Below, one piece after another: positions 42,418 to 50,900 of a DNA stretch of 64,000 nucleotides. Numbering within the stretch: the first letter of the stretch is position 1; every line of letters starts with the position of its first letter. The stretch spans positions 34,222 through 98,221 of the forward strand of contig JAUYNO010000019.1 of NCBI GenBank assembly GCA_030696045.1. The letters run 5' to 3'. The DNA comes from Stagnimonas sp. Its GTDB lineage: Bacteria; Pseudomonadota; Gammaproteobacteria; Nevskiales; Nevskiaceae. The notes below the pieces were generated by a model, which was given only the letters and a program-made list of their open reading frames with translations, did not search any database and was not told the DNA's origin. Position numbers and translations under genes: made by a program.

Positions 42418-45219
42418 TCAAGGTGTGGGCTGCTCGATGATGATGGTCCGCGTGCTGCAGAACACCGCATCCGGATCGCTGCCGCTCTGGCCGCGCACGC
42501 AGCCCTGCACCTGGACCTGGCAGGTGGTGCCATTGGCCAGCTGAGGGCTGAAGTTGGGCACGAAGTACTGCGAGCTGGCGACGCCGTTGGCATTGGTGGT
42601 GCCGCCACCCGGAAATACCCGCTCGTTGAGTGCGCCAGCGCAGCTGGCGGGACTGGTGATGGCGAAGCTCACCTGGGCTCCATCAATCGGCTGGTAGGCG
42701 TTGTTGAGCACGCTCAGGGTGAGCGCTGCGCTGCGCTGCGCGCCACCGGCATCTGGGGAGGTCAGGGTCCGGATCGGGGCGCCGAGATCGACACAGTTGC
42801 GGCCGTCGGCGGTGGTGCCGCAGACCTCATCGACGAACTGCACCCCGGCGCTGGCGGTCAATGGGCCGCTGGCGGTCGCAGTGCAACCGCGATTTTCGCG
42901 GGCTGCGATCTCGAGAAAACCGCTGCGATCGCTGTAGACCTTGATCGCGGTCGCGAACTCGCCGCTGGCGTTCAGCTGCACGCGCCGGATCTGGGTCTGT
43001 GGCGTGGTGTCGTCGCCGATGATCAGGCCATAGGAGGCATCTCCGGCACCGCGGAAGCTGGCGGTGAGATCCAGGCATTCCGCCACCGGCGAACCCAGGG
43101 CGGTCTGCCAGCTGAAGGACAGTGTCTGCGCATTGGGATTGCCGACCAGCACACTGGTGCCGAAGCTGGGTGCGGTGAACTCGAAGCTGTCCTGCGGCAC
43201 CGAAACATTGCGGCTGGCGGTGCAGACCGCGTCGGCCGTGCCGCTGCACTCGCCGCTGAGCGGCTGCCCGGAGGCAACCGTGGCGGTGATCACGGCGGTG
43301 GTGTCGGCGGTCAGGGCGCTGCTGGGCGTGAGCGAGAACGCAACCGTGCCGGTCGCGTCAGTCTGCAGGCTGCTCACCCCGGGCCGCGCGGTGCCACCCT
43401 CGTAGACGGTGACGCTGCCATTGGTGGCCGAGAACGACAGCACCGTGCCCTGGACGGCGGTGCCATCGACCCGAACCAGCTTGGCCAGATAGCCCGTCGT
43501 TTCGGCGCCAGGAGCGGCACTGGCGGGGCCACTGAGACTGAGCACCGGCGCCGCTTCGGGCGCCGACGGCGTCAGCAGGATGCTGTAGGTCGAGCTCAGC
43601 GCGCGGCCATCGACGGTGGCCTGGGCAGTGATGGTCACGGTCTGATTGGCGGCGATGGTCGCCGGCGCATAGAAGTCCGCCGTGATGCTGCCGTCGGCGC
43701 CGGTGATGGCGCTGCTGGCTCCGGGATTGGAGGGGATGACGATGCGCCCGACGTTGCTGGGCGCACTGGACAGGCTGACGACGGTGCCGGGCGCGGCATT
43801 GCCCAGGCCGTCGAGGGCACGGACCACGAAGCTGCCGATGTCGCCCGGCGTGAGGGCGATGGTGCCACTGGGTTCGCCGCCGTCGCCGGCCAGCACCAGC
43901 GAGCCGGTGCCCTTGCTGCGCACCCGCAGTGACTTGTTGGCGGCCCGCGCGTTGATGCACAGCGTGTCGTCGCTGGCGCCGGCGGTGAGGGTCACGGTCT
44001 GGTCGCTGCGCAGGCCGGCCTCGGTCTCGTAGTCGAGGAGCAGTCTGCCGTCGCTGGGGGCCGGCAGGGTCAGGGGATTGCCGAATTCGCCGCTGACCGG
44101 CTCGATGAACTGCCCCACCGGCAAGCCGTTGAGCACCGCCTGCACCGTGATCGGCGCGGCGGTCACTATGGCACTGCCGCTGCGGACTAAGCGGAACAGG
44201 ATGCCCTCGACCGTCTCGCCCGAGAACGCCGAACTCACTCCGCTCGGCAGGGTGGTGCTCAGGGTCGATGCCAGCCGCTGGACGAACAGCGAATACTCCT
44301 GCGCCACCGGCTGGCCGTCGACCGTGGTATTTCCGGCCAACAACACTTTCTCAGGCAGATCGTCCTCGGCCGGGCAGCCGCCCTTGTAGCCAAAGCTCAA
44401 CACGCCACTGCTGTTGACGGTGCCGCCGGCCACCCCGGAGGTGACCACCGAGCCCAGGGTCGGCACCAGACGGACAAAGGGTCGCGGCGTCGGCAGGCTG
44501 CCGTCGTCGGAGCTGATGGTGGCGGTGAAGCCGCTGAGCGTCGCGCCGGAACCAACGGTCAGGGTTTCGGTCGGCTCGCCGCCCGGGCCGGCGATGACCA
44601 GGCGGTAGTTGTTCGAGGGATTGCTGACGAAGAGGCTGAACAGGGCTCGGACGGCGGTCGTGGTGGTGGAACCCGCCGTGGTCGGGACGAAGGCGGTGGC
44701 GCGCGCGGTGAGCACCAGTTCGTCACCCACCTCGACCTCGCTGGTCGGCGGGGCGGTGAAGCAGAACGCCAGATCGCCGTCGGCATTGGTGACACCGCCG
44801 CGCGCGCCGCCGGAACTCGGACAGATCCCATCACTGCTGATCACGACCGCCCGGGCGCGGCCGTAGGTGTCGCTGCCCATCAGTACATCGAGATTGACGC
44901 TGTAGCCGGACAGGCGACGGGGGCTGTTGACGTTGCGGATGTCCTCCAGCCGCGCGACGAAGCCGACCGTCCGACTCGAAGGCGCCACCGTGAGCTGGCC
45001 CGAGGTGAAGCGCTGGCCGCTGTCCTCGTTGAGCGGCCCCAGCACGGTGAGGCGAACCTTGTCCGCCGAGACGCCGCCGGTACCGCCGCTGCCGGTGCCC
45101 CCACCGTCGCAGATGCCGATATCGGTCAGGCAGGTGCCGTCATCCCCGCCGCTGCCACAGGCGGCGAGCAGGCCGGCGACGGCCAACAGCGAGGCACGCA
45201 AGCTCTGCTTGAGGTTCAT
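42418..45219 (-). CDS. Large Ig-like-repeat lipoprotein within the pil-aro operon
   Basis: A 933-residue predicted lipoprotein (lipobox LAAC, Cys21, followed by Gly, so likely outer membrane). After a glycine-rich linker (GGGTGSGGTGG) it is built of six or seven beta-rich repeats of about 120 residues with a shared start such as LVLAGDGGEPSGTIALTPGDIGSFVVRALDGLG and LSLSGPASAAPGAETTGYLAKLVRVDG. The repeats resemble bacterial Ig-like group 1 domains of invasin/intimin proteins. There is no known cell-wall or secretion domain. It sits between pilQ and aroK on the same strand, with a terminator hairpin ahead of it. A role in pilus function or surface adhesion is inference. Confidence 0.75.
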   Translation of the reverse strand: MNLKQSLRASLLAVAGLLAACGSGGDDGTCLTDIGICDGGGTGSGGTGGVSADKVRLTVLGPLNEDSGQRFTSGQLTVAPSSRTVGFVARLEDIRNVNSPRRLSGYSVNLDVLMGSDTYGRARAVVISSDGICPSSGGARGGVTNADGDLAFCFTAPPTSEVEVGDELVLTARATAFVPTTAGSTTTTAVRALFSLFVSNPSNNYRLVIAGPGGEPTETLTVGSGATLSGFTATISSDDGSLPTPRPFVRLVPTLGSVVTSGVAGGTVNSSGVLSFGYKGGCPAEDDLPEKVLLAGNTTVDGQPVAQEYSLFVQRLASTLSTTLPSGVSSAFSGETVEGILFRLVRSGSAIVTAAPITVQAVLNGLPVGQFIEPVSGEFGNPLTLPAPSDGRLLLDYETEAGLRSDQTVTLTAGASDDTLCINARAANKSLRVRSKGTGSLVLAGDGGEPSGTIALTPGDIGSFVVRALDGLGNAAPGTVVSLSSAPSNVGRIVIPSNPGASSAITGADGSITADFYAPATIAANQTVTITAQATVDGRALSSTYSILLTPSAPEAAPVLSLSGPASAAPGAETTGYLAKLVRVDGTAVQGTVLSFSATNGSVTVYEGGTARPGVSSLQTDATGTVAFSLTPSSALTADTTAVITATVASGQPLSGECSGTADAVCTASRNVSVPQDSFEFTAPSFGTSVLVGNPNAQTLSFSWQTALGSPVAECLDLTASFRGAGDASYGLIIGDDTTPQTQIRRVQLNASGEFATAIKVYSDRSGFLEIAARENRGCTATASGPLTASAGVQFVDEVCGTTADGRNCVDLGAPIRTLTSPDAGGAQRSAALTLSVLNNAYQPIDGAQVSFAITSPASCAGALNERVFPGGGTTNANGVASSQYFVPNFSPQLANGTTCQVQVQGCVRGQSGSDPDAVFCSTRTIIIEQPTP

Positions 45220-45241
45220 GGACTCTTTATCCGGGCCACTA

Positions 45242-45282
45242 AAGAAAAGGCCCCGGGAGTATAGCCAAGGCTATCCGGGGCC
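45242..45282 (-). terminator. Bulged terminator-like hairpin between pilQ and the lipoprotein gene
   Basis: On the minus strand an outer 8-bp stem GGCCCCGG/CCGGGGCC (45249-45256 with 45275-45282) encloses a 6-bp stem ATAGCC/GGCTAT, followed by TTTTCTTT. It lies 20 bp after the pilQ stop and could partly uncouple pilMNOPQ from the downstream genes. Confidence 0.72.
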
Positions 45283-45301
45283 AAATCTTCAAGGTCTAGA
45301 T

Positions 45302-47476
45302 TTAATTGACCTTGAGGCCTTCGGTGATGATCTTCGGCGTGATGAAGATCAGCAGCTCCGCCTTGGTGTTGACATTGGAGCGGAAGCGGAAGGCATTGCC
45401 CAGGATCGGCAGGTCGCCGAAGAAGGGAATCTTGCTGACGCTATCGCGGCTGGTCTGCTGGTAGACGCCACCCAACACCACGGTCTGACCGTTATCGACC
45501 AGGACCTGGGTGGTGATCTTGCGGGTATCGATTGAGGGCACCGGGCCACTGCTGGAGTTCACGGTCGCGCCGACGCTGTCGTTGTTGACCTCCAGATCCA
45601 TGATGATCTTCTCGTCCGGTGTGATCTGCGGCACCACCTTCAGCGACAGCACCGCCTTCTTGAAGGTCACCGAAGTAGCGCCACTGCTGGTCGACTGCTG
45701 GTAGGGAATCTCGACGCCCTGCTCGATCGACGCCGCCTTGGCGTTGGAAGTGATGACGCGCGGATTGGACCGTACCTCGCCGCGCCCCTCGGTCTGCAGG
45801 GCCGACAGCTCGAGATCGAGCAGATAGTCGGAGCCGAGCAGGGCAAAGGCGATGCGGCCGGCGTTGGCGGCGGCCGGCAGATTGACGTTGTAGCGGTCCG
45901 TCGCCGGCGTGCTGGTGCCGACCGGGCCGGGCAGTGAAACCGGAAAGCCGCCGCCCAGGAAGTCATCAACCATCGAGTTGGTACCCGAAGCCGAGCCGGT
46001 AGTGGCCACCAGCCCGTTGTTGCCATTGCGGGCGACCGAGGTGGCACCGAAGCGCGCACCCAGCTCCTTCGAGTAGTCATCACTGGCGACGACGATGCGC
46101 GACTCGATCAGCACCTGGCGGACCGGCACATCCAGCTGGGAAATCAAGGCCCGGATTTCCGCCAGCTTTTCGCGCGACTCCAGCACCAGCAGGGAGTTGG
46201 TGCGCTCATCAACGGTGACCCGCCCGCGATCCGACAGCAGCGAATTTTCGCCGGACTTCAGCAGTACCGCGATCTCGGCCGACTTGGCGTAGTTGATCTG
46301 GATGATTTCGGAGCGCAGGGGCGACAAGGTCACCTTGGCCTTGGCGGCCTCGGCCTCGCTCTTCTCGCGCTCGGCCAGCTCGCCCAGCGGCGCGACCAGC
46401 ATGACATTGCCCTGCTGGCGCAGGCCGAGCCCCTTGGTGCGCAGGATGATGTCCAGCGCCTGATCCCAGGGCACGTTCTGCAGGCGCATGGCGATCTCGC
46501 CGGAGACCGAATCGCTGACCACCATGTTGGTGCCGGCGACGTCAGCGATGATCTGCAGCAGCGAGCGGATATCGACGCTCTGGAATGACAGCGAGATGCG
46601 CTCACCGGTGTACAGCGGTTCGTTGCGCTTCTTCTCCTCGATACGGTCGGCCGACAGCGGCTGCAATTCGAGCGTGAACTGCTGGCCGGACTGGTAGGCG
46701 GCCTGCTCGAAGTCGACGCCGCTGACCGGCGTGACCGTCAGCACGGTGTTGATGCCTTCCCGGGTGAGGTCGATGAACTTCACCGGCGTGGCGAAATCGA
46801 GCACGTCGAGCCGGCGCAGCAGCTTTTCTGCAACCGCGGCATTCTTGAAACGCGCAACGATCTTGCCGTTCTCTTCCTTGACGTCGACGGCGGTGCGCGG
46901 ATCGGCCAGCGACACCAGGATGCGCCCCTCGCCCTTTTCGCCGCGCCGGAAGTCCACCGACTTGACCGCCGCCGCCGGAGCCGAGGCCATCGCCGGGGAC
47001 GTGCTGGCGCTCGCGGCCGCCATCCGGGCAGCCAGCTCGGAGCCCCCCGTCACCAGCTCCAGGAAAATCTTGTTGCCGTCGACCCGCACGCTGTAGGGCA
47101 CGGTTTCCACCAGCTCGACCACGACGCGGGTACGCCCCTTGGCCTCCGCCGCCGCCACCGCCCGCGCCTTGCCGATATTGATCTTCTTGTAGCGTTCGGC
47201 GACCGCCAGACGGGTATCCGCGAGGTCCAGTGACAGCCGGGCCGGCTTGTCGATGGTGAACACGGTCGGCTCTGGCGCCGCCCCGGACAGGGTTAGGGTC
47301 AGCAGCAGCCGGTTGCTGTCCAGGCTGACGAAATCCAGGGACTGCAGACTGCGCTCCTGCGCCTGCGCCAGCGGCGCGAGCAGGAGAGCCAGCAGCAGCA
47401 GGGCCGCCGCCGAGGCAGGCGAGCGCGGGCGATCCTGGAATTTCCGGAGGGCGGGGTGGTTCAGCAGGCTGAGCAT
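45302..47476 (-). CDS. pilQ: Type IV pilus secretin PilQ
   Basis: Outer-membrane secretin through which the pilus passes. The 724 residues start with a signal peptide (ending LAQAQ). Two AMIN domains for peptidoglycan binding follow (residues about 40-140 and 172-275). Next come the STN domain (ISLSFQSVDIRSLLQIIADVAGTNMVVSDSVSG), N-terminal secretin domains, and the secretin core ending VPFFGDLPILGNAF-like IPFFGDLPILGNAFRF and TPKII. It is the last of the five pil genes. Confidence 0.96.
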   Translation of the reverse strand: MLSLLNHPALRKFQDRPRSPASAAALLLLALLLAPLAQAQERSLQSLDFVSLDSNRLLLTLTLSGAAPEPTVFTIDKPARLSLDLADTRLAVAERYKKINIGKARAVAAAEAKGRTRVVVELVETVPYSVRVDGNKIFLELVTGGSELAARMAAASASTSPAMASAPAAAVKSVDFRRGEKGEGRILVSLADPRTAVDVKEENGKIVARFKNAAVAEKLLRRLDVLDFATPVKFIDLTREGINTVLTVTPVSGVDFEQAAYQSGQQFTLELQPLSADRIEEKKRNEPLYTGERISLSFQSVDIRSLLQIIADVAGTNMVVSDSVSGEIAMRLQNVPWDQALDIILRTKGLGLRQQGNVMLVAPLGELAEREKSEAEAAKAKVTLSPLRSEIIQINYAKSAEIAVLLKSGENSLLSDRGRVTVDERTNSLLVLESREKLAEIRALISQLDVPVRQVLIESRIVVASDDYSKELGARFGATSVARNGNNGLVATTGSASGTNSMVDDFLGGGFPVSLPGPVGTSTPATDRYNVNLPAAANAGRIAFALLGSDYLLDLELSALQTEGRGEVRSNPRVITSNAKAASIEQGVEIPYQQSTSSGATSVTFKKAVLSLKVVPQITPDEKIIMDLEVNNDSVGATVNSSSGPVPSIDTRKITTQVLVDNGQTVVLGGVYQQTSRDSVSKIPFFGDLPILGNAFRFRSNVNTKAELLIFITPKIITEGLKVN

Positions 47477-47493
47477 GAGTGAGCTCCCTTGCG

Positions 47494-48000
47494 TTATTCG
47501 GTGAGAGCCAGATTGGCGGGGCGTTCCATGAAGCCCCCGAAGCCGTCCGGAACGATTTCAATCAGGTCGACCTGGGATTCGGTGATCTTGCTGACCTTTC
47601 CGAAGTTCTGCCCCATGTGGTTCCCCAGGGTGACGCGATGGACCACATTGTCCGGAGCCTTGACCAGGGCGTAGTTGGCCGTGCCCATGTTGATGATTCC
47701 GAGCATGCGCAGGCCGTCCAGAGGAAATTCTTCCAGCGGCTCGCGGTTGCGGGTCAGGTCCGGACGCAGGCTGCTGGTGGGTGCGGCGTCGCGCGGCGGT
47801 TCGGCCCGCACGAAGGGATCCCGCCGGCCTTCGCCGACATAGGCAAAGGCCTCGTACTGCTTGATCTGCGGAATGGGCTCGATGGCGCGGGTCTTGCGCG
47901 CCTTGACCTCGGAGACATAGGCCTCAAGATCATCCATGCCGCTGGTGCAGCCGGCCAGCAGCAGGCTCGCGAACAACGCAGCAATCACATGGCGGATCAT
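47494..48000 (-). CDS. pilP: Type IV pilus lipoprotein PilP
   Basis: A 168-residue lipoprotein (LLAGCTSG, Cys18) linking the PilMNO inner-membrane complex to PilQ. The segment YVGEGRRDPFV and the C-terminal beta domain (LRMLGIINMGTANYALVKAPDNVVHRVTLGNHMGQNFGKV) are characteristic. The start overlaps the pilO stop by four bases. Confidence 0.95.
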   Translation of the reverse strand: MIRHVIAALFASLLLAGCTSGMDDLEAYVSEVKARKTRAIEPIPQIKQYEAFAYVGEGRRDPFVRAEPPRDAAPTSSLRPDLTRNREPLEEFPLDGLRMLGIINMGTANYALVKAPDNVVHRVTLGNHMGQNFGKVSKITESQVDLIEIVPDGFGGFMERPANLALTE

Positions 48001-48644
48001 GGTTTGCGCCCTCCCGCCTTCTTGGGCTTGGCTTCCATCAGCTCGCCGTCGTCGAGATAGCGGTAAGTCTTGGCCAGCGCGCTCATCCGCAACTCCGAAC
48101 GACTGCCCTGGCCGCCAATCGGCTTCAACTCCACCTCGTCGATGGTAACGATGCGCGGCAGGGCCGCGACCGAGCTGATGAACTGGCCCATCTCGTGGTA
48201 GTTGCCGGTCACCACGATGCGATTGGGCACCTCGGCGTAGAAATCCTTGGGTGCTTCCGCCTGCGGCTCGAACAATTCTTCCTCCAGCGCCGAAGCCACC
48301 CGGGTCTGGGAAATGTCCTGCAGCAGGTTGGCGACCTCAGTCTTGCTGGGCAGTTGCCGCAGCATGGTACCGAACGAGCGCTCCATCTCCGCCAACTGCT
48401 CCTTGTAGGCGTCGAGCGCCGCCACCTTCTTCTGCTTGCGCTCGAATTCCTCGCGCAGCGAGGCCTCCTTGCCGCGCTCCTGCTCCAGTTCCTCATACTG
48501 CGGCTTGATCACGAAATAGAGCCCCAGCATGACCAGGACCACCGCCACCAGGATCACCGCGCCGTTGCGGGCCCAGGATGGCCAGGCACCCGGGTTCTGG
48601 GCATCGAGCGATTGCAGTTCCTTGAGAATGTCCTGGGCGTTCAT
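47997..48644 (-). CDS. pilO: Type IV pilus assembly protein PilO
   Basis: A 215-residue single-pass inner-membrane protein. A short cytoplasmic start leads to a transmembrane helix (GAVILVAVVLVMLGLYFVI), a coiled coil (YEELEQERGKEASLREEFERKQKKVAALD) and a ferredoxin-like periplasmic part (LPSKTEVANLLQDISQT, YHEMGQFISSVAALPRIVTIDEV). It forms a dimer with PilN. Overlaps pilN by four bases. Confidence 0.95.
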   Translation of the reverse strand: MNAQDILKELQSLDAQNPGAWPSWARNGAVILVAVVLVMLGLYFVIKPQYEELEQERGKEASLREEFERKQKKVAALDAYKEQLAEMERSFGTMLRQLPSKTEVANLLQDISQTRVASALEEELFEPQAEAPKDFYAEVPNRIVVTGNYHEMGQFISSVAALPRIVTIDEVELKPIGGQGSRSELRMSALAKTYRYLDDGELMEAKPKKAGGRKP

Positions 48645-49234
48645 GACTTGCCCCCTGCCGCCGCCTTGGCCTTTTCCTGATCTTCTTTCGACTGCTTAGT
48701 CAGATTCTGGACCTGCAGGGTGAACTGACCTTCGCGCTGGCGGTTTTTCTCGCTGGTCTTGATGACCACCAGGCGCGGGTTGTTGAACCAGGGCGAGGCT
48801 TCGAGATTCTTGATATAGCTCGAGATGCGGCCATTGGACTCGGCGATGCCATCGATCTGGACGTTGTCGCCGGTCTGCTTGATGAGGGTCAGCAGGATGC
48901 CATCCGGCAAGGTGTTGACCAGCTCATCGAAGAAATGCACGGTGGCGGAGCGCGAGGCCTGCAAGCGCTCGATCACGCGCATGCGGGCCAGCAGGTTTTC
49001 CTTGACCTTCTCCAGCTCCTCGATCTCCTTGATCTTCTGATCGGTCTCGGCGATCTGCTGGACCAAGTATTCGTTGCGCTGCTGCTGGCCGGTGATGGCG
49101 TTGTTCATCGACATCCAGGCCAGGACCAGGATGCTGAGCGCCGCCACGACGCCGAGGCCCATGCGGGTGAGGAACTCCTGGCGGCGCTTTTCCCGCCGCG
49201 CTGCACGCCAGTCAAGTAGGTTGATCTTGGTCAT
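48641..49234 (-). CDS. pilN: Type IV pilus assembly protein PilN
   Basis: A 197-residue inner-membrane protein. The conserved cytoplasmic N-terminus MTKINLLDWR, which binds PilM, is followed by RREKRRQEFL, a transmembrane helix (GVVAALSILVLAWMSM) and a coiled-coil/ferredoxin-like periplasmic part. ATG 49234 is chosen because it begins the PilM-binding peptide and has GGGAG upstream. Confidence 0.95.
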   Translation of the reverse strand: MTKINLLDWRAARREKRRQEFLTRMGLGVVAALSILVLAWMSMNNAITGQQQRNEYLVQQIAETDQKIKEIEELEKVKENLLARMRVIERLQASRSATVHFFDELVNTLPDGILLTLIKQTGDNVQIDGIAESNGRISSYIKNLEASPWFNNPRLVVIKTSEKNRQREGQFTLQVQNLTKQSKEDQEKAKAAAGGKS

Positions 49235-49247
49235 GGCCGGGCGCTCC

Positions 49248-50336
49248 CTAGTCCGCCTGGTCAAAGGCGCGCCAGGCCAGGCCGCAGGCGATCAACAGCG
49301 CCGCCTCGTCCTTGGCCAGCAAGGCGGGACGCGCCCGCGAGGAAACCGACATCTGCGCGAACGGGCGGGCGATCACGGTGGGGATCTGCAGGCGATCCTG
49401 GATCGCGCGATCAACCCCCGGGATGTGGGCGCAGCCGCCGGCCAGGATGATCTGGTCGATCTGCGCGTGGCTGGCCGAAGCCGAGAAGAAGAACTGAAAA
49501 CTGCGGTCGATCTGCTGCGCCATGTCCGACAGGAAATGGGCCAGGACCTCGCTCTCGTAACCTTCCGGCAGATTGCCATTGCGCTTGGCCTTGCCGGCGT
49601 CCTCATAGCTCATGCCGTAGTGCCGCATGATGTCCTCGGTGAGCTGCTTGCCGCCGAACGCCTGGTCGCGGGTGTAGACGGTTTCCTTGTCGTGCAGCAC
49701 CAGCACCGAGGTGGTGGATGCGCCCATGTCGACCACGGCGACCGTCTTCTTGACGCCCTCGGCGGGCATCTGATGGCTGAGGAACTGGCAGGCGCTTTCC
49801 AGCGCATAGGCCTCGATGTCGACCACCACCGGCCGCAGCCCCGCCAGCTCGGCGCAGGCCACCCGCTGGTCAACCTGCTCGCGGCGGCAGGCCGCGAGCA
49901 GCACATCAACCGCGCCGGCGTCCTTGTCAGAAGTGCCGAGCACCTGGAAATCGAGGTTCACGTCCTCGATCGGATACGGAATGTACTGATCGGCCTCGGC
50001 CTTGATCTGCTCTTCCATGTCGCTCTCGCTGAGCGACCCTGCCATCTGGATGATCTTGGTGATCACCGAGGAGCCCGCGACCGCCACGGCGACGTTGCGA
50101 TTGCTGGTGCCGGCGCGCTGGACCGCGCGCTTGATAGCCTCGGCGACCACTTCCGGCTGCGCGATCTGCTTGTCGTTGACCGCGTCCACCGGCAGCGGTT
50201 CGACCGCGTAGGCCTCGACCACGTAACGGTCGCCGCGCTGGGCCAGTTCCAGCAACTTGACGGCGCTCGAGCTGATATCGAGCCCGACCAGCCCACGGCT
50301 GGTGCCCCTGCTAATCAGCTTATCTAGGATCGACAT
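49248..50336 (-). CDS. pilM: Type IV pilus assembly ATPase-like protein PilM
   Basis: A 362-residue actin-like (FtsA-type) cytoplasmic protein; it binds ATP and the PilN tail. Visible are GLVGLDISSSAVKLLELAQ, YIPYPIEDVNLDFQVLG, VAVVDMGASTTSVLVLHDKE, GGKQLTEDIMRHYG and ILAGGCAHIPGVD. ATG 50336 gives the family start MSILDKLIS. First gene of pilMNOPQ. Confidence 0.95.
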   Translation of the reverse strand: MSILDKLISRGTSRGLVGLDISSSAVKLLELAQRGDRYVVEAYAVEPLPVDAVNDKQIAQPEVVAEAIKRAVQRAGTSNRNVAVAVAGSSVITKIIQMAGSLSESDMEEQIKAEADQYIPYPIEDVNLDFQVLGTSDKDAGAVDVLLAACRREQVDQRVACAELAGLRPVVVDIEAYALESACQFLSHQMPAEGVKKTVAVVDMGASTTSVLVLHDKETVYTRDQAFGGKQLTEDIMRHYGMSYEDAGKAKRNGNLPEGYESEVLAHFLSDMAQQIDRSFQFFFSASASHAQIDQIILAGGCAHIPGVDRAIQDRLQIPTVIARPFAQMSVSSRARPALLAKDEAALLIACGLAWRAFDQAD

Positions 50337-50427
50337 ACCGTCAGCCCCGTCCCCGCACCCAGTTGGCCCGCACTCCCCCGGCACCAAAGCTCAAAGGCGC
50401 TAGGCCTGAAAACCGGTGCTTAAACTT

Positions 50428-50455
50428 ACTATAGCCGAAACGATCTACGACGCAA
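50428..50455 (-). promoter_or_regulatory. Sigma70-like promoter of the pilMNOPQ operon
   Basis: On the minus strand TTGCGT (50450-50455) and TATAGT (50428-50433) are 16 bp apart, in the 210-bp gap ahead of pilM and about 90 bp before its start. The region is visibly more AT-rich than its surroundings. Confidence 0.65.
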
Positions 50456-50546
50456 CTAGAACTAAATCCGCCAAGTGCCTGATACGGCTCCCAATCCGGA
50501 TTTCGCCATTTATCCGCCCGGAGCCGCCGATGGCCGTCGCGAAGGG

Positions 50547-50900
50547 CTAGGAACGACGTCGCGACAACAGATCCTCTACTCCGGCGCCCGGCGGCAAGCG
50601 GCGCAGGCTGAGCAGGACATAGGCCGCCATCGCCATATTGCCCAGCAGCAGGATCAGCAGCAGCCAGATCAGGGGCGAGACCCAGCCCGGCTCGCGATAG
50701 GCGAGCCACAGCCAGAACCAGAGAAAGCCGAAGTAGGCGTCGGCCAGGGTCGCGATGAACCAGGGGTTGTTGCCCGCGCCGGGCTCGCTGACCAGGCTGA
50801 GGATCGCCGGGACTATGCCCTGCTGCCCGCTGGCCCAGATCGAGACCGCGATCAGGCCCGCCAGGGCCAACAGCGCGAAACCGCCGACCAGTCGCTTCAT
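50547..50900 (-). CDS. Small membrane protein of the lipid-modification cluster (DUF1475-like)
   Basis: A 117-residue protein with three hydrophobic helices (LVGGFALLALAGLIAVSIWA, FIATLADAYFGFLWFWLWLAY, PLIWLLLILLLGNMAMAAYVLLSL). The ATLADAYFGFLWFWLW segment resembles DUF1475 proteins from memory. The ATG overlaps the stop of the Cfa-like gene by four bases, so it is the last gene of that cluster. Role unknown. Confidence 0.72.
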   Translation of the reverse strand: MKRLVGGFALLALAGLIAVSIWASGQQGIVPAILSLVSEPGAGNNPWFIATLADAYFGFLWFWLWLAYREPGWVSPLIWLLLILLLGNMAMAAYVLLSLRRLPPGAGVEDLLSRRRS

